From: Streptomyces lateritius
Lineage (GTDB): Bacteria; Actinomycetota; Actinomycetes; Streptomycetales; Streptomycetaceae
Direction of reading: 5' to 3'
Assembly (NCBI RefSeq): GCF_014649715.1
Contig: NZ_BMTO01000003.1
Location: forward strand, 93,396-157,395
DNA length: 64,000 nucleotides
Within the stretch, counting starts at the first letter, position 1; every line of letters starts with the position of its first letter. Made by a program: the position numbers and the translations under genes. Of the stretch, positions 25,823 to 35,000 are shown in pieces. The notes under the pieces are model-generated. The model was given only the letters and a program-made list of their open reading frames with translations, was not told where the DNA came from and searched no databases.

Positions 25823-27298
25823 TCAGTACGCTCCGCGACCGTCGACGACGGCGCGGAACGTACGGGCCATGACATCGACGTCGCTGGTGAACGACCAGTT
25901 GTCGACGTAGTGCAGATCCAGCTCCACCGTCTCGTCCCACGACAGGTCCGAGCGGCCGCTGATCTGCCACAGACCGGTCATCCCGGGACGCACGGAGAGC
26001 CGGCGCAGCTCCACGTCCCCGTACCGTGCCACCTCCTCCGGAAGCGGCGGTCGCGGTCCGACCAGGGACATGGACCCCAGCAACACGTTGATGAGCTGGG
26101 GCAGTTCGTCCAGTGAGGTGCGCCGCAGCAGGCGTCCCACCCGGGTCACGCGCGGATCGCGCCGCATCTTGAACATCAGCCCGTCGTGCTCGTTCGCCTG
26201 GGTCAGCTCCGCCTTGCGGGCGTCCGCGTCCAGGAACATCGTGCGGAACTTCCACATCACGAACGGGGTGCGGCTCTGTCCGATCCGCACCTGCCGGTAG
26301 AACACCGGCCCCGGTGAGGTCAGCCGTACCGCGACGCCGATCGCCAGGAAGAGCGGACCGAGGAGGACCAGGCCGACGGCCGCGCCCGCCCGGTCCATCA
26401 CGGACTTCAGCAGCTGCTGCACCCCGTCACGGACCGGCGGAGCGACCCGGAGCAGAGCCATGCCGGCGGCCGAGATGGTCTCCAGTCGCTTCACGGCGCA
26501 CTCCACCAGACCCGGAGCGAGGGCGAGTTCGGTACCGGCGTCGTGCAGGCCCCAGGAGAGCCGGCGCAGCCGCTCGCCGGCCATCAGGGCGCCGGCCGCG
26601 ACCAGGACGACATCCGCCTCCAGTTCGCGGGCGGCGGCCAGGACGGGAACGGTGTCCCCGTCGGCGGCGTCCGGCATCGAGGCACCGAGCCGGGTGGCCA
26701 CCGGAGCACCGGTACGGACCGGCCCGTCCCCGATCGCGACGACGCCCACCACGACGTACGGGTGCTCGGTGCGCCGGGCGAGATGCTCGGCGACGTCCCC
26801 TGCCGCCGTGGGTTCACCGAGCACCAGGACGCGGGTGACCACCTGGGCCTCCCGACGGGCGGCCACGAGGTGATGCCACGTCAACTTGGTGCAGGTCAAG
26901 GTCAGTACCGGCGCCGACAGCAGTGCGGCCAGGCAGAGCAGGGGAGGATGGTGCAGATCGGCGGCCGCTCGCAGCACGGCGAGCACGCCGAGCAGGATGA
27001 GCCAGTCGTGCAGGACGGGCAGACTTCCCCGCGACTCCCCGAGTTCGCGGCGCGTGTACCGACGGCGCAGCGCCCGTACGCCGGCCCAGGAGAGGGCGGC
27101 GACGACAGCGCCGGTGAAGGCGTACGGCTGGCGCTCGGTATGCAGGACGAGCGCCGTGGGCAGCCCCACGCCGAGCAGATCGACCGTCAGCGCGAGGACC
27201 GGGTACCAGCCGGCCTTGGCGCGCGGATGAGGAGGAGCCGGTGGTGAACCGGGCCTCGTTCCAGCGGACTTGGTCTCAGTTGTGCGGACATGCCACAT
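25823..27298 (-). CDS. initiating undecaprenyl-phosphate sugar transferase (WcaJ/CpsE-type)
   Basis: A 491-residue membrane enzyme with several N-terminal helices, a central Rossmann-like domain (VVTRVLVLGEPTAAGDVAEH) and a C-terminal bacterial sugar transferase domain. The latter contains SPGPVFYRQVRIGQ, FVMWKFRTM, RRTSLDELPQLINVL, MSLVGPRPPLPEEV and RPGMTGLWQISGRS. It starts the repeat unit by moving a sugar phosphate onto undecaprenyl phosphate. ATG 27298 was chosen: CCTGGGGGG lies 3 nt upstream, while the in-frame GTG at 27313 has no ribosome site. This gene defines the locus as a lipid-carrier-dependent polymer pathway. Confidence 0.92.
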   Translation of the reverse strand: MWHVRTTETKSAGTRPGSPPAPPHPRAKAGWYPVLALTVDLLGVGLPTALVLHTERQPYAFTGAVVAALSWAGVRALRRRYTRRELGESRGSLPVLHDWLILLGVLAVLRAAADLHHPPLLCLAALLSAPVLTLTCTKLTWHHLVAARREAQVVTRVLVLGEPTAAGDVAEHLARRTEHPYVVVGVVAIGDGPVRTGAPVATRLGASMPDAADGDTVPVLAAARELEADVVLVAAGALMAGERLRRLSWGLHDAGTELALAPGLVECAVKRLETISAAGMALLRVAPPVRDGVQQLLKSVMDRAGAAVGLVLLGPLFLAIGVAVRLTSPGPVFYRQVRIGQSRTPFVMWKFRTMFLDADARKAELTQANEHDGLMFKMRRDPRVTRVGRLLRRTSLDELPQLINVLLGSMSLVGPRPPLPEEVARYGDVELRRLSVRPGMTGLWQISGRSDLSWDETVELDLHYVDNWSFTSDVDVMARTFRAVVDGRGAY

Positions 27299-27754
27299 GT
27301 ACCCCCCAGGCACGTGTCGACGTTCGCCACCCCGTCATCGAGCCCCTAGTTCGATGAACAAGCGTCGCAACGCGGAACAGTACGACAAACACACGCACCT
27401 CCGCTGCTGTTCACGCGAAGGACTCCAGAAGGCGTTGGCGTGTTCATCTCGTGACATCGCGGTCGACGCGGGCACGGCCGATCGGATGACACGCCCCCGG
27501 AGAGGGAGTCGACGCACGTGAGGCCACCGGGAGAAGATCCCGTGAAGTGTGCCGGAGGGTACCGGCACCGGTGGTGACATCGGCCCCCACTGTGGCGCAA
27601 AGCACAACGGTGCTCGGAGAACGGAGACCGCACGCATGTACGGGTTGTTGTCCCGCCGTCCCGGATCGGCTGTACTACTGGCAGCCCGCAGGCCCACGCG
27701 GAGGTCCGCCGTGGGCACCTCGGCACACCTCCACGACCGGCCGGAAGGACGCCC
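27299..27754. promoter_or_regulatory. divergent promoter region of sugar transferase and GH71-like genes
   Basis: These 456 bases separate the leftward transferase and rightward hydrolase genes. An A+T-rich patch at about 27350-27400 is a likely promoter zone for the transferase. GGAAGGAC before 27755 is the hydrolase ribosome site. No coding frame of convincing codon bias was found. Confidence 0.35.
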
Positions 27755-29317
27755 ATGGGGGACATCCCCGCACCACCGCCGCAGCCGTCCGGGCGGCCAG
27801 GGCGCGCGCGGTTACACCGGGCGCCCGGACGCCGTCGACTGGTCCCGGCACTAGCGCTGGGAGTCCTGCTCCTCGGCGCCTGGGCCGGCATCGGCACCGC
27901 GGACGCCCTGCGCGGCGGAGCCCCCGCACAGCCGGCCGCGGCGCCCCCGGAGGCGTACAGCACGGCCCTGCCCTTCGATCTGCCGGCCACCGCCGAGCTA
28001 CGACGCTCCCCGAAACTCGTCTTCGCCCACTACTTCACGCCGTACCCACTCTCCCTGGACAACGAGCCGGCGGCTCAGGACTATTACAGTCGCAACTACC
28101 TGACCCCGGACGGCGAGAAGGGCAGGCACCGCGCCTACGGCGGTCTTCTGCGCGACCGCCCGCTGCCCACCGGGCCCGGGACCGGCAACTGGGAACTGGC
28201 CCATCTGCGTCAGGAGATCCGCACGGCACGCGACGCAGGCCTGGACGGATTCACCCTCGACCTGCTCTCCCTCGCCGGACGCAACTGGGACCGCGCCGAG
28301 CTGCTGATGCGCGCCGCGCAGGAGGAGGACCCGGACTTCCGGATCCAGCTCATGCCCGACATGACCTCACTGACCACCACGCCGGCCGCCCTGGCCGATT
28401 CACTCGCGCAACTGGCCCGGCACCCTTCGGCCCACCGGCTGCCGGACGGCCGCCTCGTCGTCTCGCCGTTCAAGGCCGAGGAGAAGGAGCCCGCCTGGTG
28501 GCAGCGGATGATGGGGGACCTGGAGACCCGGCACGGCATCCGCACCGCGCTCGTCCCCCTCTTCCTCGACTTCACCCCGGAGCGGGAGCGGTACGCGGCG
28601 ATCAGTCACGGACTCTCCGAGTGGGGCGCCCGCAGCGCCAACCGTCAGGACGGCGCGACGGCCGACGCCGCCACGGCCCACCGGCTCGGCAAGATCTGGA
28701 TGCAACCGGTCTCCGTCCAGGACGCCCGCCCCAATCAGGGAATCTTCGACGAGGCAGGCAACACCGAGACCCTGAGGGCCGCCTGGGAGGCGGCCATCGG
28801 CTCCGGTGCCGACTGGGTCCAGCTCACCACTTGGAACGACTACTCCGAAGGCACCCACTTCGCACCCTCGCTCCACAACGGGTACGCCTACCTGGACCTC
28901 TCCTCCTACTACCTGACCCGGTTCAAGACCGGCGCCTGGCCCAGGATCGTGCGCGACACGCTGTACCTGACCTCCCGCGTCCAGTTCGTCGACGACACAG
29001 CGCCCACCACGCTCCAACCCCGCGTGACAGAGCCCCGCCCGGGAACGGCCACCCCCCGGGACACGGTGGAGGTACTCAGCTTCCTCACGGCGCCGGCGAG
29101 CGTCCGCACCACGACCGGCGGCACGGAGAGCGGCTACCGGGCTCCGGCCGGTGTGCACGCGCGCCTGCTGCCGCTGCGCACCGGCCACAGCTCGGCGACG
29201 GTGGTACGGGGCGGGGAGAGCACCACCACGGTCACGAGCCGCTACCCGGTGCGCCGGCCGGTCGAGAAGCAGGACCTGCAGTACTACGCGGTGACGAGCG
29301 GCCGCGCGCAGCGTTAG
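27755..29317 (+). CDS. membrane-anchored glycoside hydrolase, GH71-like
   Basis: A 520-residue protein with a signal-anchor helix (about residues 27-48, LVPALALGVLLLGAWAGIGT) and an extracytoplasmic TIM-barrel-like domain. It contains KLVFAHYFTPYPLSLDN, AGLDGFTLDLLS and WVQLTTWNDYSEGTHFAPS, features of GH71 (alpha-1,3-glucanase type) and related GH99 families. It probably trims or releases the polymer outside the cell; the linkage cut is not certain. ATG 27755 follows GGAAGGAC. It is divergent from the initiating transferase. Confidence 0.78.
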   Translation: MGDIPAPPPQPSGRPGRARLHRAPGRRRLVPALALGVLLLGAWAGIGTADALRGGAPAQPAAAPPEAYSTALPFDLPATAELRRSPKLVFAHYFTPYPLSLDNEPAAQDYYSRNYLTPDGEKGRHRAYGGLLRDRPLPTGPGTGNWELAHLRQEIRTARDAGLDGFTLDLLSLAGRNWDRAELLMRAAQEEDPDFRIQLMPDMTSLTTTPAALADSLAQLARHPSAHRLPDGRLVVSPFKAEEKEPAWWQRMMGDLETRHGIRTALVPLFLDFTPERERYAAISHGLSEWGARSANRQDGATADAATAHRLGKIWMQPVSVQDARPNQGIFDEAGNTETLRAAWEAAIGSGADWVQLTTWNDYSEGTHFAPSLHNGYAYLDLSSYYLTRFKTGAWPRIVRDTLYLTSRVQFVDDTAPTTLQPRVTEPRPGTATPRDTVEVLSFLTAPASVRTTTGGTESGYRAPAGVHARLLPLRTGHSSATVVRGGESTTTVTSRYPVRRPVEKQDLQYYAVTSGRAQR

Positions 29318-29347
29318 CTCCGGACGCCCGTTGTCAGTGGTCGGCCC

Positions 29348-29353
29348 TACCGT
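29348..29353 (+). promoter_or_regulatory. -10-like element of a leaderless WGR gene
   Basis: TACCGT lies 7 nt before the ATG of the WGR gene, and there is no Shine-Dalgarno sequence in between. This fits the TANNNT plus 6-7 nt spacing of leaderless actinomycete transcripts. Confidence 0.4.
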
Positions 29354-29360
29354 TCTCCAC

Positions 29361-30797
29361 ATGACGACGAAGACCTATCTGGAGCTGTCGCAGGACGGCG
29401 AGGGCGCGCACAAGTTCTACGAAGTGACGGTCGACGACCTGGTGGTGTCGGTCCGTTACGGGCGGATCGGCGCCGCCGGGCAGACCCAGACCTCCACGTT
29501 CGCCACGGCGGACAAGGCGCGCGCCGCCGCGGCGAAGAAGATAGGCGAGAAGGTCCGCAAGGGGTACGCCCCGGCGGTTCAGGGGCAGCGCGCGGCCCGC
29601 TCCGTCACCCGCCGGGCGGTCGCCTCCGCGCCGTCGACGGCCGGTGCGGTCGCGCCCGTCCTGTGGCGGTTCCGGACCGGCTCCTCCGCCTTCGGCATCC
29701 ATGTCGACGAGGACCGCTGCTGGGTCGGCAACCAGGCCGGCGACGTGTACACCCTGAGCCACGCCGGCGAGGTCCAGGCCCGCTTCTCCCTCCCCGACGG
29801 GGTGAAGTGCCTGGTCGCCGACGACTTCTGGATCTACGCGGGCTGCGACGACGGCCGGGTGTACGACCTGTCGTCGAAGCTGCCCTTCGCCGCCTACGAC
29901 ATCGCCGCCGATGTCGACATCTTCTGGCTGGACATCCACGAGGGCGTCCTGAACGTGGCCGACCGGTCGGGCCGGCTGACCGTCATCGACCACGAGGACG
30001 AACACCAGTGGTCCCGCGGAGGCCGGGGCGAGCACGCCTGGATGGTCCGCGCCGACGGCGACGCCGTCTACCACGGCGACACCAAGGGGGTGACGGCGTA
30101 CGCCCCCGGCGGCGGCGGCGAACTGTGGCACACCGCCAGCGCCGGCGCGGTGCTCTTCGGCTGGCAGGAGGACACCGCCGTCTACGCCGGCACGGCGCGC
30201 TGGAAGGTCCAGCGCCTCGCGAAGAAGGACGGCCGCGTCGAGGCGGTCTACGCGTGCGACAACACGGTCTACTCCTGTGCGACCTCTCCCGGCGGCCGCT
30301 TCGTCTTCGCCGCCGACGCCTCCTCCTCGGTGTACTGCTTCGCGGAGGACGGCACGCGACTGTGGAAGCTGGGCACCGGCGCGGGTTCGGCGCTCTCCAT
30401 GCAGTACCGGGACGAGCGGCTCTACCTGGTGACCTCGGACGGCTCCCTGGTGTGCGTGGACGCGAGCGAGGCCGCGATCACCGCCGCTCAGCGCGGCACG
30501 GTCCCGGTCGCCAGGGACGTCAAACTCGCCGCGGCGCTGCCGACGTACGAGCCGGCGACGACGGTGGCGGCCGTGACGGCGGTGAGCGCCGCGCCGGCAG
30601 GCTCGGTCGTCGTGGAGTGCGTCCAGGAGGGCGGCCGGACCCGGGTCCATGTGGTGTCGGACGGCTACGAACGGTCCTGGAACGTGCAGTTCCCCCGGGC
30701 CATCCGGGAGCCGGGCGCGCGGTACGTGGTCGACGCCCTGCACGCCGCGTCGGGCGGCTTCTACCGGGTCCGCGGCGACATCCGGCGGCTGCTGTGA
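29361..30797 (+). CDS. WGR-domain/beta-propeller fusion protein
   Basis: A 478-residue cytoplasmic protein. Residues about 1-75 are a WGR domain (YLELSQDGEGAHKFYEVTVD ... VRYGRIGAAGQTQT ... KARAAAAKKIGEKVRKGY), followed by a linker and a PQQ/WD-like propeller (about 105-400) with repeated blades such as WVGNQAGDVYTLSHAGE and VYHGDTKGVTAYAPGGGGEL. WGR domains bind nucleic acid ends in PARPs and MolR-type proteins; here no catalytic domain is attached. It may be a DNA- or RNA-associated scaffold; function unknown. The next gene overlaps its stop (GTGA), so the two are likely partners. Confidence 0.85.
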   Translation: MTTKTYLELSQDGEGAHKFYEVTVDDLVVSVRYGRIGAAGQTQTSTFATADKARAAAAKKIGEKVRKGYAPAVQGQRAARSVTRRAVASAPSTAGAVAPVLWRFRTGSSAFGIHVDEDRCWVGNQAGDVYTLSHAGEVQARFSLPDGVKCLVADDFWIYAGCDDGRVYDLSSKLPFAAYDIAADVDIFWLDIHEGVLNVADRSGRLTVIDHEDEHQWSRGGRGEHAWMVRADGDAVYHGDTKGVTAYAPGGGGELWHTASAGAVLFGWQEDTAVYAGTARWKVQRLAKKDGRVEAVYACDNTVYSCATSPGGRFVFAADASSSVYCFAEDGTRLWKLGTGAGSALSMQYRDERLYLVTSDGSLVCVDASEAAITAAQRGTVPVARDVKLAAALPTYEPATTVAAVTAVSAAPAGSVVVECVQEGGRTRVHVVSDGYERSWNVQFPRAIREPGARYVVDALHAASGGFYRVRGDIRRLL

Positions 30798-31258
30798 CAG
30801 GCGGGGCGTTCGAGGCGGCCACGGGGGACGGGCCGCCGCTCCCCGCAGGTGAGGCCGAGCAACGCTCCCGGGAGGTCCGGGCCGCGTTCGAAGGACTGCT
30901 GCAGATCCGCCGGTTGACCGCCCGGCCGGGCGGCGACCCGACCGAGGTGCCCGCCGAGTGGGAGCGCAGGCAGCCGGTCCGGGCGGTGGCCCTCGCCCTG
31001 GAGGCGGCGAAGATCACTCCCTCGGCGGTGGACGCCTCCGGCGTCCGGGTGGCGGCGGGCTACCGCGTCACGGCGGGCGAACGGCCGGGCACCGCCGTCG
31101 TCGAGTGGCTGGGCCCGCCGGGCGCTGGCGCCGCCCAGGAGGAGGAGTCCGCCCTCGGCGCGTGCGTCCCCCTCCTCGTACGGCTCGGCTGGGAGGCGCT
31201 GCTGTACCGGGGCCCGCGCCGCAGACGGTTCCTGGAGGTGGAGCCGATGCGCCGGTGA
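30794..31258 (+). CDS. hypothetical protein coupled to the WGR gene
   Basis: A 154-residue soluble protein starting with GTG that overlaps the WGR gene stop by four bases. It has an N-terminal helix (EAEQRSREVRAAFEGLLQIR) and a small alpha/beta C-terminal part (VRVAAGYRVTAGERPGTAVV, VPLLVRLGWEALLYRG). I do not recognise the family. Tight coupling suggests it works with the WGR/propeller protein. Confidence 0.7.
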   Translation: MTGGAFEAATGDGPPLPAGEAEQRSREVRAAFEGLLQIRRLTARPGGDPTEVPAEWERRQPVRAVALALEAAKITPSAVDASGVRVAAGYRVTAGERPGTAVVEWLGPPGAGAAQEEESALGACVPLLVRLGWEALLYRGPRRRRFLEVEPMRR

Positions 31259-31294
31259 TTTCTCGGGCGGGCCGGAGCGCGGTGGCCGGTGGGC

Positions 31295-31717
31295 TCAGGC
31301 GATGGACGCGGAGAGGATCGCGGAGACGGCGAGGTTGCACGAGGCCGTCACCCAGACCGCCGGGTGCGGCTCGGGGTCGACGAGGGTGGCGCCCAGCTTG
31401 CCGGGCGTTACCAGATCCAGGACGAGGAAGGCGACGGCCATCATCACCAGACCGAGCAGCCCGAACGCCGCCGTGGAGGCGAGGCCCTTGCCGAAGTTGT
31501 CGTAGGTCGTCCAGATCGAGGTGAAGACGATCCCGCCGATCCCAAGCAGGGCGGAGCTGAGCAGGACGGCCGCGTTGCGGTTGCGCTCCTCCCAGATCTG
31601 CCGGCCGAGCTTCCCGGGCGTCAGCGCGTCCACGAGGACGATGCCGAGGATCAGCAGCACCACACCGAGTGCGCCGTAGGCGGTGGCTCGGCCGAGGCCG
31701 TTGACGATGTCGCTCAT
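31295..31717 (-). CDS. DUF350 family membrane protein
   Basis: A 140-residue protein with four predicted helices arranged as two repeats. The repeat VLVDALTPGKLGRQIW ... VLDLVTPGKLGATLV shows the duplicated D-x-LTPGKL motif of DUF350. Function of the family is unknown; members often sit beside spermidine-synthase-like or potassium-channel-like proteins. It converges on the WGR operon with a 36-base gap. Confidence 0.85.
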   Translation of the reverse strand: MSDIVNGLGRATAYGALGVVLLILGIVLVDALTPGKLGRQIWEERNRNAAVLLSSALLGIGGIVFTSIWTTYDNFGKGLASTAAFGLLGLVMMAVAFLVLDLVTPGKLGATLVDPEPHPAVWVTASCNLAVSAILSASIA

Positions 31718-31759
31718 GGGATGCCGGCTCCGAGGAGAAGTGATCGTGAATGATCGCGG

Positions 31760-32143
31760 TCAAGGACCGGCAAAATGTAGCGCATGGGTCAGGACCCCCG
31801 GCCGGGCGGCCGGGGCCCCGAGGGCTTCACCGCCAGACGCCCGGTGGCACCTTCTCCGCCCGCGAGCGCACCCGCGGGGCGGTGGCCGTCTCCACCGCAC
31901 CCACGACGAGCTGCCAGACGCCGCCGACACGGTGAGGACCGCGGCCGATTCGAGCGGCGACACGATCAGCACCGCACCCGCGAGCGTGCTCACCTTCCCG
32001 AGGAACACGTGCCGGCCACGGCCCCGCGGGATCACGCAGACCGTGGCCGCGGCCTCCGACCCGGCGACGGCGCCCGGCCCGACCAGCACCAGGACACCCA
32101 GGACGAGCACGGCGAAGCCGACGAGGAGCAGTGCCCGCCCCAT
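31760..32143 (-). CDS. possible small membrane protein
   Basis: A 127-codon frame starting ATG at 32143 with GGGAG 4 nt upstream. It encodes two hydrophobic segments (MGRALLLVGFAVLVLGVLVL and LAGAVLIVSPLESAAVLTVS). The last about 50 residues are Arg/Pro-rich and look less coding; the neighbouring frame ends in a better-looking tail (VGGVWQLVVGAVETATAPRV), so a frameshift near 31920 is possible. No family recognised. Confidence 0.45.
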   Translation of the reverse strand: MGRALLLVGFAVLVLGVLVLVGPGAVAGSEAAATVCVIPRGRGRHVFLGKVSTLAGAVLIVSPLESAAVLTVSAASGSSSWVRWRRPPPRGCARGRRRCHRASGGEALGAPAARPGVLTHALHFAGP

Positions 32144-32306
32144 GTACTCCCGGCCGGCGCACCCACTCAAGCAGTACCGGACAAAGGCCGTAAGACATGA
32201 CTCGCATGGAGCAGTAACGCTGCGGCCTCGGCCCCGAGGGCGGCGACAGTGGAAGACGTACGCCCCCTCCGCGCACCGACGTGCCGCACGCACCGGGAGA
32301 CCTCTC

Positions 32307-32879
32307 ATGACCTCGCTCAACCGACGCGACCTCGGGCTTCTCGTCCTCCGGGTCGGCACCGGCGCCGTCCTCGCCGCGCACGGCACGCAGAAGCTCTTCG
32401 GCTGGTTCGGGGGAGGCGGCCTGACGGGCACCACCCACGCGATGGAGGCCATGGGCTTCTCCCCGCCCCGCGAGAGCGCGATCGCCGCCGGCCTCGGCGA
32501 GGCGGGCGGCGGCGCCCTGCTGGCCCTGGGCCTGGCCACCCCGGCCGCCGGAGCCGCCGCGGCCGGCGCCATGGCGGGCGCGGTCGCGGTGCACGCCCCG
32601 GCCGGCTTCTTCGCCCAGGCGGGCGGCTACGAGTACCCCGCCTTCCTCGGCTTCACGGCGGCCGCCATCGGCGTCGCCGGTGCGGGCCGCTACTCTCTCG
32701 ACCACGCCACGGGCCATGTGCTCGACCGCGCTTGGGTCGTCGCCACCGCCTTCCTCGTCAGCGCCCTCGCCGCCGCCGCGGTCGTCGGCCGCCGGGCCCA
32801 GGCCCAGAGCGACGCCGAAGGCCCGGAGGATGAGGCCGCGCCCCGGACAGCGGACGGCCGGTCCGACGACGCGGGGTAG
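32307..32879 (+). CDS. DoxX family membrane protein
   Basis: A 190-residue protein with four helices and the DoxX pattern (LGLLVLRVGTGAVLAAHGTQ, then KLFGWFGGGGLTGTTHAMEA and FSPPRESAIAAGLGE). DoxX proteins are small redox-linked membrane proteins; some act with superoxide dismutase in oxidative stress. The charged C-terminal tail (about 30 residues) is variable. ATG 32307 has GGGAGA 7 nt upstream. Confidence 0.88.
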   Translation: MTSLNRRDLGLLVLRVGTGAVLAAHGTQKLFGWFGGGGLTGTTHAMEAMGFSPPRESAIAAGLGEAGGGALLALGLATPAAGAAAAGAMAGAVAVHAPAGFFAQAGGYEYPAFLGFTAAAIGVAGAGRYSLDHATGHVLDRAWVVATAFLVSALAAAAVVGRRAQAQSDAEGPEDEAAPRTADGRSDDAG

Positions 32880-32981
32880 GGGCGGACCGAGTCAGCCGCC
32901 CCCGGGCGGCGGATCAGGCGGTACCTCGGTCGGGTCGCCGCCCGGCCGGCCGTTCCCCGGGCGGTGCACCGTGTCCTTCCC

Positions 32982-33767
32982 TCACGCGGCGCGGCTGAAC
33001 ACCATCACGAAGTCCGTCATCTCCCGGACCCGGGGCCGGTCGGGCTCCGGCAGGGCCAGCAGCCGCTCACGGGCCTCGTCCACGAACCGCGCGTCGTCGT
33101 GGCCGACCGGCCAGGCGCCGGTGAACAGCCCGCCGGACAGCGACCGCGCCATGTGCCGGGGCGACACCTCGAAGGTCGTCCTGCGTTCGGACGCGGTCCC
33201 CTCGTACACCAGGCCGTGCGCGGCGGCGACCGGTGCCAGCGCCTCCGGACCGTCCTGGCGTGCCCCCGCCGGATCGAGGCGGTCCTCCAACGCGTTGACG
33301 ACGCGCCCGATGTCGTCCACGGGACGCCTGCCCCGCACCGGAATCACCAGGTAGCGACCGCCCGGACGCAGCACCCTGGCCACCTCGCGGAAGACGGCCG
33401 TCCGGTCGGGCCCCGCATGTAACAGCCAGGTGGACACGGCCTGGGGCACCGACGCCGTACGGACGGGCAGCCGGCCCGCGTCACCCACCGCCACGCGCGG
33501 CCCCAGACGGCCCCGGGCGAGGGCGAGCATGCCGGGGGAGAGGTCGACACCGAACACCGTACGGCCGTCCCGGCGCGTCAACGCGGCGGCCACGATGCCG
33601 GTCCCGACGCCGATGTCGAGGACGGGCAGGGCCGGGTCGAGGAGCGGACTCAACTGCTCGGCGAAACCGTCCGCACGGGCCGCGCCGCCGCGCGACTCGT
33701 CGTACCCCGGCGCGATGCCGTCGAACTCCGCCGGGCCGGTACGGTACGGCCGGATCGCTTCAGTCAC
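32982..33767 (-). CDS. SAM-dependent class I methyltransferase
   Basis: A 261-residue methyltransferase with motif I VLDIGVGTGIVAAAL (residues about 49-63), the acidic VFGVDLSPGMLALAR loop and VLRPGGRYLVIPVR after it. It starts with GTG at 33767, a few bases after the upstream P450 stop (33774), so both genes form an operon. The pairing with a P450 and the divergent P450/pentapeptide genes suggests it tailors a natural product; the substrate is unknown. An alternative is an unrelated housekeeping methyltransferase. Confidence 0.85.
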   Translation of the reverse strand: MTEAIRPYRTGPAEFDGIAPGYDESRGGAARADGFAEQLSPLLDPALPVLDIGVGTGIVAAALTRRDGRTVFGVDLSPGMLALARGRLGPRVAVGDAGRLPVRTASVPQAVSTWLLHAGPDRTAVFREVARVLRPGGRYLVIPVRGRRPVDDIGRVVNALEDRLDPAGARQDGPEALAPVAAAHGLVYEGTASERRTTFEVSPRHMARSLSGGLFTGAWPVGHDDARFVDEARERLLALPEPDRPRVREMTDFVMVFSRAA

Positions 33768-33773
33768 CCGCCG

Positions 33774-35000
33774 TCACCCCTGCGGAGCGAAGGTCACGGG
33801 CAGCGTGGCCATCCCGCGCAGGATGCCCTCGCGCCGGGTCAGCACCTCGTCCGGCGCGGCCAGCCGCAGGTCGGGGAAGCGGCGCAGCAGGGAGCCGATG
33901 GCGATCCTGGCCTCGGCCCGGGCCAGCGGCGCGCCGAGGCAGAAGTGCACACCGTGGCCGAAAGCGAGCTGTTGCGGCATCTCGCGGCGGGCGATGTCGA
34001 GGATGTCGGGCCGGTCGTACCGGGCCGGATCACGGTTGGCCGCCGCCAGCCCGATGATGAGCATCTCGCCCGCCGGGACGGTCACGCCGGCGATCTCGAA
34101 GTCCTCGACGGTGAAACGGGCGACACCGCGGCTGACCGGGCCCTCGTAGCGCAGCAGCTCCTCGATCGCGCCGGGCAGGAGCGAGGGGTCGTCCCGGAGC
34201 GCGGCGAACTGGTCCGGGTGACGAAGGAGCGCGTGAACGCCGTTGGCGATCAGGCTCGCGGTCGTCTCGTGCCCGGCGAGCGTGAGCAGAATGGCCATGG
34301 CGGTCAGTTCGCGGTCGCTGATCCGCTCCTCGGCCTGCGCCGCGCACAGCGCGCTGAGCAGGTCGTCACGCGGCTCCGCCTTACGCGCGGCGATCAGCGG
34401 CTCGAAGAACTCGGTCAGTTCGGCCCGGGCTCGGGCTCCCTTGGCGAGCCGTTCCGGGGTGTTGGGCGGCATGATGAGTCCGACCGCCAGCCGGGCGAAC
34501 TCCGGCTGTCCCTCGGCGGGGATCCCGATGAGCTCGCTGAGCACGGCCATGGGCAGCGGGAGGGCGAACTCGGCGACGAGATCGGCGCTCCCTCTGGGGG
34601 CGATCGCGTCGAGGAACGCGTCGGTGTGCTCCTGGACCCTGGGCGCCAGTTCCTCGACGCGGCGCGCGGTGAAGGCCTTGGACACCAGGTTGCGCAGCCG
34701 CGTGTGGTCCGCGCCGTCGGCCACGAGCATGCTGGCCATCAGGACGTTGGTGCGCTCCTGGCGCGCCATCTCCTCGGCGAGGCCGTTGACCCGGACCGGG
34801 CTGGAGCTGAGTCTCGGGTCGGTGAGCGCCGACACCGCCTCGTCGTAGCCGGTGACCATCCAGACCTCGAGGGCCGGATTCAGCCGTACGCGCTGCACGG
34901 CCCCGTGCTCACGGATCCGCTCGAACAGCGGGTAGGGATCGGGCTGTTGAGCGACGTTCAGCGGGACATCGTGGACGATCGTCTGGCCTTGGTCCGGCAT
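33774..35000 (-). CDS. cytochrome P450, first of a divergent pair
   Basis: A 408-residue bacterial class I P450 with I-helix LAGHETTAS, K-helix EELLR and the heme-thiolate loop FGHGVHFCLG. All canonical oxygen-activation residues are present. The ATG at 35000 has GGGGAG about 7 nt upstream. It is co-transcribed with the downstream methyltransferase and shares a 202-base divergent promoter region with the second P450. Whether it acts on the pentapeptide product is an inference from position only. Confidence 0.95.
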   Translation of the reverse strand: MPDQGQTIVHDVPLNVAQQPDPYPLFERIREHGAVQRVRLNPALEVWMVTGYDEAVSALTDPRLSSSPVRVNGLAEEMARQERTNVLMASMLVADGADHTRLRNLVSKAFTARRVEELAPRVQEHTDAFLDAIAPRGSADLVAEFALPLPMAVLSELIGIPAEGQPEFARLAVGLIMPPNTPERLAKGARARAELTEFFEPLIAARKAEPRDDLLSALCAAQAEERISDRELTAMAILLTLAGHETTASLIANGVHALLRHPDQFAALRDDPSLLPGAIEELLRYEGPVSRGVARFTVEDFEIAGVTVPAGEMLIIGLAAANRDPARYDRPDILDIARREMPQQLAFGHGVHFCLGAPLARAEARIAIGSLLRRFPDLRLAAPDEVLTRREGILRGMATLPVTFAPQG

